The notes beneath the pieces are model-generated. The model was not told the DNA's origin and did not search any database. It saw only the letters and a list, made by a program, of their open reading frames with translations. This document shows, in pieces, positions 60,586-64,000 of a stretch of 64,000 nucleotides of DNA (its first letter is position 1; every line of letters begins with the position of its first letter). Origin of the DNA: Hymenobacter actinosclerus (GTDB lineage Bacteria > Bacteroidota > Bacteroidia > Cytophagales > Hymenobacteraceae). The position numbers and the translations under genes are program-made. The stretch is from contig NZ_FOHS01000002.1 of the NCBI RefSeq assembly GCF_900111515.1, forward strand, positions 744,001 through 808,000, written 5' to 3'.

Positions 60586-61562
60586 AAACGCTGCTGATAA
60601 CGCTGTTGCTGCTGCTGTTTGGCTGGTGGGGCAGTCTGACGCGCATTCATGACCGCAACGTGGCCGTGCAGCGCGGGGCCGCCGCTTATACCAGCCGGCA
60701 GTATGCCGAGGCCGCCCTGGCCTACCGCGAGGCCGCTCTGGAACTGGGCGGCACCGACGATGCGCTATGGCTGAACCTGGCCCACGCCACCCTGCAGGCC
60801 GGCCGGCCCAACGAAGCCCGCACTTATTACAGCCATCTGCTGACCAGCTCCAACGGGCCAATGCGGAGCGTGGCGCTGCAGCAGCTGGCCACGCTGGCCG
60901 TCGGCCGGGGCGAGTACGCGCCGGCGGTGGCCCTGCTGCGCCAGTCGTTGCTGGCCGATGCCGGCAACGCAGGGGCCCGCTACAACTACGAGGTGCTGCG
61001 CCGCTTCATGACCGGCCGCACCAACGCCCCCTCCCCGCCCCCACCCAGTCCCGATGGCAGCCCCAAGCAGCAGCCTGAAGGGCCGCGCGAGCAACAGCCG
61101 CGCCCCAAAGCCGGCCCCGATACCCCCGGCCAGCGCCCCGACCCCAGCCAGCCCAACGACCCCAACAGCGCCCCGCAAACCCGCCCGGATGCCAGCGGCC
61201 AGCCCAATCCGGCTCAACCATCGGCCACGCCCGGCGGTGCGGCCAGCGGCGGTTTCCGGCCCGGCGCCGGGCCGGAGCGCAACGTGGCCCGCGGCAACGA
61301 GCCGGGCACGGTGCGCGGCCTTAGCAACGACGAAAACGGCCCGGCAGCGCCAGCGGGCACCAGCGGCCGCGGGGGCACCGAGGCGGCCGCGCCCGACGAA
61401 GCCAACCTGCAAACCCAGCGCGCCCGCCTGCAGCAAATGAACCTCAGCTCCGGCCAGGCCCGCCAGCTCCTCGAAGCCCTCCGCACCGCCGAGCAGCAGT
61501 ACCTGCAGCAACTCCCGCGCAAAGCCACCGCACCCAGGGATAAAACCAAGCCGGCGTGGTAG
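60582..61562 (+). CDS. batC: Bat-type TPR membrane protein
   Basis: A 326-residue protein. One N-terminal helix (TLLITLLLLLFGWWGSL) anchors it; residues 30-140 hold three TPR units (YTSRQYAEAALAYREAALEL, NLAHATLQAGRPNEARTYYS and one more). A long Pro/Gln/Gly-rich segment follows (about 147-270), and a helical tail with LSSGQARQLLEALRTAEQQY, the end typical of BatC. It begins in the stop codon of the VWA gene (ATGA). BatD and BatE are not next to it. Confidence 0.85.
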   Translation: MKTLLITLLLLLFGWWGSLTRIHDRNVAVQRGAAAYTSRQYAEAALAYREAALELGGTDDALWLNLAHATLQAGRPNEARTYYSHLLTSSNGPMRSVALQQLATLAVGRGEYAPAVALLRQSLLADAGNAGARYNYEVLRRFMTGRTNAPSPPPPSPDGSPKQQPEGPREQQPRPKAGPDTPGQRPDPSQPNDPNSAPQTRPDASGQPNPAQPSATPGGAASGGFRPGAGPERNVARGNEPGTVRGLSNDENGPAAPAGTSGRGGTEAAAPDEANLQTQRARLQQMNLSSGQARQLLEALRTAEQQYLQQLPRKATAPRDKTKPAW

Positions 61563-61659
61563 TGATGGGGCGGTGAGGTGAGGTGGTAATGGGGTGATGG
61601 GGTGAGGAAATTGTCATTCTGAGTATGTGGCGCATAGAGCCAGTTACTCAGAATGACAA
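61563..61659. repeat. G-rich run and perfect 15-base-arm palindrome
   Basis: 61563-61607 is built of TGATGGGG/TGAGGTGG units. TTGTCATTCTGAGTA at 61611-61625 is then the exact inverse of 61645-61659. The G-rich run can pair in turn with the C-rich tandem repeat on the right, giving one large hairpin. Confidence 0.8.
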
Positions 61660-61667
61660 AAAGCCTC

Positions 61668-61754
61668 CTCACCCCCTCACCCCCTCACCCCCTCACCCCA
61701 TCACCCCCTCACCCCATCACCCCATCACCCCATCACCCCATCACCCCATCACCC
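61668..61754. repeat. 8-base tandem repeat upstream of the thiolase gene
   Basis: The unit TCACCCCA or TCACCCCC is repeated about 11 times, ending eight bases before the thiolase -7 box. Near-perfect short tandem repeats are prone to slippage, and here they occupy the -33 region. Confidence 0.9.
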
Positions 61755-61761
61755 AAATTCG

Positions 61762-61769
61762 TACCTTTA
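61762..61769 (+). promoter_or_regulatory. -7-like box of the thiolase gene
   Basis: TACCTTTA matches the -7 pattern with one mismatch, 31 bases before the ATG. No TTG exists upstream because the tandem repeat covers that stretch. Confidence 0.45.
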
Positions 61770-61800
61770 GGCTCTAATCTCACCCCACCTAATTCAACAT

Positions 61801-62982
61801 ATGCAAATCAAGGAAGTAGTAATCGTAGCCGCTGTGCGGACCCCTATCGGCTCGTTTGGCGGTAGCCTGGCCTCGTTGACGGCCGTGGAGCTGGGCGCTA
61901 TTGCCATTAAGGGCGCGCTGGAAAAGGCCGGCGTTGACGGCAAAGAGGTGCAGCAGGTAATTATGGGCAACGTGATTTCGGCCAACCTAGGCCAGGCCCC
62001 GGCCCGGCAGGCGGCCAAGAAGGCCGGTTTGCCCGACACCGTGGAGTGCACGACCGTAAACAAAGTGTGCGCCTCGGGCTCGAAGGCTATTATGTACGGC
62101 GCCCAGGCTATTATGCTGGGCCAGGCCGATGTGGTGATGGCCGGCGGCATGGAGAGCATGAGCAACGTGCCCTACTACCTCGACAAAGCCCGTTTCGGCG
62201 CCAAATACGGCAACGGCCAGATGATTGACGGCCTGATGAAGGACGGCCTCTGGGACCCCTACCACGACTACGCCATGGGCAACGCCGCCGATGCCACGGC
62301 CGCCCACTATGGCATCACCCGCGAAGACCAGGACGCCTTCGCCCAGCAAAGCTACGAGCGTAGTGCCGCCGCCGCCAAGGCCGGCAAGAAGAAGGACGAA
62401 ATCGTGCCCGTGACCATTACGGTGCGCGGCAAGGAAACCGTTATTTCTGATGACGAGGAGTACCTGAAGGCCGATTTCAGCAAGTTTGCCGGGCTGCGGG
62501 CCGCCTTCACCAAGGAGGGCACCGTAACGGCCGCCAACGCCTCTACGCTCAACGACGGCGCCGCCGCCGTGCTGCTGATGAGCCGCGAGAAGGCCGACGA
62601 GCTGGGCATCAAGCCCCTGGCCATCATCCGCGGCTTTGCCGATGCCGAGCAGGCGCCCGAGTGGTTTACCACCACGCCCGCCCTGGCCATTCCGAAGGCG
62701 CTGAAAAATGCCGGAGTAGCTGCTTCGGAGGTCGATTTCTACGAAATCAACGAGGCTTTCTCGGTGGTTTCGCTGGCCAACAACCAGCTGCTGAACCTGG
62801 AAGGCACCAAGGTGAACGTGTACGGCGGCGCCGTTTCGTTGGGCCACCCGCTGGGCGCTTCCGGGGCCCGCATCGTAACCACGCTGCTGAGCGTGCTGGA
62901 GAACGAGGGCGGCAAAATCGGCGTCACCGGCATCTGCAACGGCGGTGGCGGCGCGAGCAGCATCGTGCTGGAGCGCGTTTAG
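61801..62982 (+). CDS. Acetyl-CoA C-acyltransferase (thiolase)
   Basis: A 393-residue cytoplasmic enzyme that condenses or cleaves acyl-CoA, as in ketone-body, polyhydroxybutyrate or fatty-acid pathways. The nucleophile is Cys90 in NKVCASG; NEAF, His349 in GHPLGASG and Cys379 in GICNGGGG complete the site. The length and motifs fit a biosynthetic acetyl-CoA acetyltransferase. No beta-oxidation genes are adjacent. It is followed by a strong terminator. Confidence 0.95.
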   Translation: MQIKEVVIVAAVRTPIGSFGGSLASLTAVELGAIAIKGALEKAGVDGKEVQQVIMGNVISANLGQAPARQAAKKAGLPDTVECTTVNKVCASGSKAIMYGAQAIMLGQADVVMAGGMESMSNVPYYLDKARFGAKYGNGQMIDGLMKDGLWDPYHDYAMGNAADATAAHYGITREDQDAFAQQSYERSAAAAKAGKKKDEIVPVTITVRGKETVISDDEEYLKADFSKFAGLRAAFTKEGTVTAANASTLNDGAAAVLLMSREKADELGIKPLAIIRGFADAEQAPEWFTTTPALAIPKALKNAGVAASEVDFYEINEAFSVVSLANNQLLNLEGTKVNVYGGAVSLGHPLGASGARIVTTLLSVLENEGGKIGVTGICNGGGGASSIVLERV

Positions 62983-63029
62983 GGAGCTGTTAGCTTTTAG
63001 CTGCTAGTTGTCAGCTTCGTTCTGATTTT

Positions 63030-63064
63030 AAAAGCCCTGCCGCATGTTTTGCGGCAGGGCTTTT
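63030..63064 (+). terminator. Terminator after the thiolase
   Basis: AAAAGCCCTGCCGCA and TGCGGCAGGGCTTTT are perfect inverses around a short loop, with a T run, 48 bases after the stop. Confidence 0.88.
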
Positions 63065-63119
63065 GTTTGCCGGGCTGCACGCGAGGCACTACTTCGCCGT
63101 TTCCCCCGTTCTTGCACCT

Positions 63120-64000
63120 ATGAGAATTCTGCCTGTTGCCCTTTTCCTGCTCACTGCCAGCACCGCCGCCCAGGCCCAGAAGCTGCGGCGGCTCACAACC
63201 TACTTCGACTCGACGCGGGTGCACCCGCGGGAGAAGTTTGCGGCGCTGGTGGGGGCCGATACCGTGATGCAGGGGCCGTATAAGCGGTTTTACTACACCG
63301 GTAAGCTGGAAGCGCAAACGCGCTACACGGCCGGCAAGCGCGACTCGGCCTACGTGGAGTTTCATCCCAACGGCGGGCGGCGGCTGGAGGTCACTTACCA
63401 AAACGGTGTGCGCCAGGGCCCCTTCAAAACGTATTACGACACCGGCAAGCTGGCCCAGGAGGGCGCCTTCGCCGACGATGAGCCCAGCGGCGAGTTGCGC
63501 TATTTCTTCCCCGACGGCCGCATCAAGCTCGAAACCACCCTCGACAAGGGCCAGCCCAGCGGCCTGGTGCGCGAGTTGTACGCGTCGGGTAAGCCCCGGG
63601 CCGAAATCACGTTCACCGAGGGCCAGGCCAACGGTCCGGTGCGCACCTACTACGAAAACGGCCAGCTCCAGAGCGAGGGCAGCTACCGCCGCGGGCTGCT
63701 GGCCGGCCCCTACAAAACGTACTTCGACAACGGCCAGCTCGAAACCGAAGTGCTGGCCGACCAGACCGGCCGCGGCCGCTACCGCAGCTACTACCGCTCG
63801 GGCCAGCTCCAGACCGAGGGCACCTACGTGGCCGTGCCGCTGGTGGGCCGGGCCGTGAAAAACCCGCTCGGCGACGACCTCACCAAGCAGGCCCGCGCCC
63901 TGGCCGGCGGCACCAACAACCTCGACGGCCCCGCCAAATCGTACTACGAAAACGGCGCCGTCAAGAGCACCATGACCTACCGCCAGGGCACGCTGGTGGG
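63120..64000 (+). CDS. Exported YwqK-like (MORN-type repeat) protein, cut by window end
   Basis: The frame starts at ATG 63120 with a signal peptide (RILPVALFLLTASTAAQAQ) and is open to the window end, 293 codons so far. The body is made of repeats of about 22-24 residues with the pattern GPYKxYYxxGKLxxExxYxxG, for example GPFKTYYDTGKLAQEG and GPVRTYYENGQLQSEG. At least seven units are visible. This is the repeat of proteins labelled YwqK-family antitoxin, but the exported Bacteroidota members are more likely surface or periplasmic proteins with MORN-like repeats. The 3' end is outside the window. Confidence 0.85.
   Translation, partial: MRILPVALFLLTASTAAQAQKLRRLTTYFDSTRVHPREKFAALVGADTVMQGPYKRFYYTGKLEAQTRYTAGKRDSAYVEFHPNGGRRLEVTYQNGVRQGPFKTYYDTGKLAQEGAFADDEPSGELRYFFPDGRIKLETTLDKGQPSGLVRELYASGKPRAEITFTEGQANGPVRTYYENGQLQSEGSYRRGLLAGPYKTYFDNGQLETEVLADQTGRGRYRSYYRSGQLQTEGTYVAVPLVGRAVKNPLGDDLTKQARALAGGTNNLDGPAKSYYENGAVKSTMTYRQGTLV

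Noticed and set aside
61668..61754. CRISPR-like appearance of the repeated block
   Set aside because: The units are 8 bases with no spacers; it is a simple tandem repeat. No cas gene is present.

Overview
This 64 kb window is a high-GC chromosomal segment from a member of the Bacteroidota, most likely a Hymenobacter-like member of the Cytophagales. The signs are promoters of the Bacteroidota type (TTG, about 19 bases, TAnnTTTG), TonB receptors with carboxypeptidase-like N-terminal domains, Bat-type VWA/TPR genes, and family choices typical of that group. The genus is inferred; no rRNA is present. I see no transposase, integrase, phage gene, CRISPR array or replication origin.

Layout. 0-8.5 kb: GAPDH, two twin tRNA-Glu genes, a fused trehalose synthase/phosphatase convergent with a GH15 hydrolase, and a large secreted protein of unknown role. 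8.6-20.4 kb: two MFS exporters, a secreted M48-like protease, a PhzF protein, a Fpg-type DNA glycosylase, an AT-rich DUF3223 (DCL) gene, an SDR, a Spy-like protein, a TSUP permease and a luciferase-like oxidoreductase. 20.7-33 kb: a siderophore-type TonB receptor with a PepSY reductase, a TPR protein, an SBF-type transporter, an ankyrin protein, a GH63 glucosidase, a sterol-desaturase-like enzyme and a SulP transporter.

33-44.8 kb is the most interesting part. Ten genes run on the minus strand. They encode a glycosyltransferase (TIGR04283-like), an epimerase, an SDR, a CofC-like transferase (TIGR04282-like), a TonB receptor, a YnjB-like lipoprotein, two permeases, an ATPase and a radical SAM enzyme joined to the ATPase gene by a 4-base overlap. 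Together they look like an envelope-spanning import route ending in a cytoplasmic radical SAM enzyme; the substrate is unknown.

45-52.3 kb: DUF547 and DUF3108-like proteins, a flavin disulfide reductase, a gene broken by an in-frame TAG, an MFS gene, and a patch of AT-rich DNA lying between the MFS 3' end and a diverged second copy of that 3' end. 52.4-64 kb: a PaoABC-like molybdenum hydroxylase, a small monooxygenase, an M1-like peptidase, a tRNA Ser-Pro-Arg cluster, a Bat-type VWA/TPR pair, a thiolase, and a YwqK-like repeat protein cut by the window end.

Almost every longer intergenic gap holds an imperfect or perfect palindrome with arms of 10 to 100 bases. Several share core sequences and so form families. 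Some reach into gene starts or stops. They are the main unexplained structure of the window.
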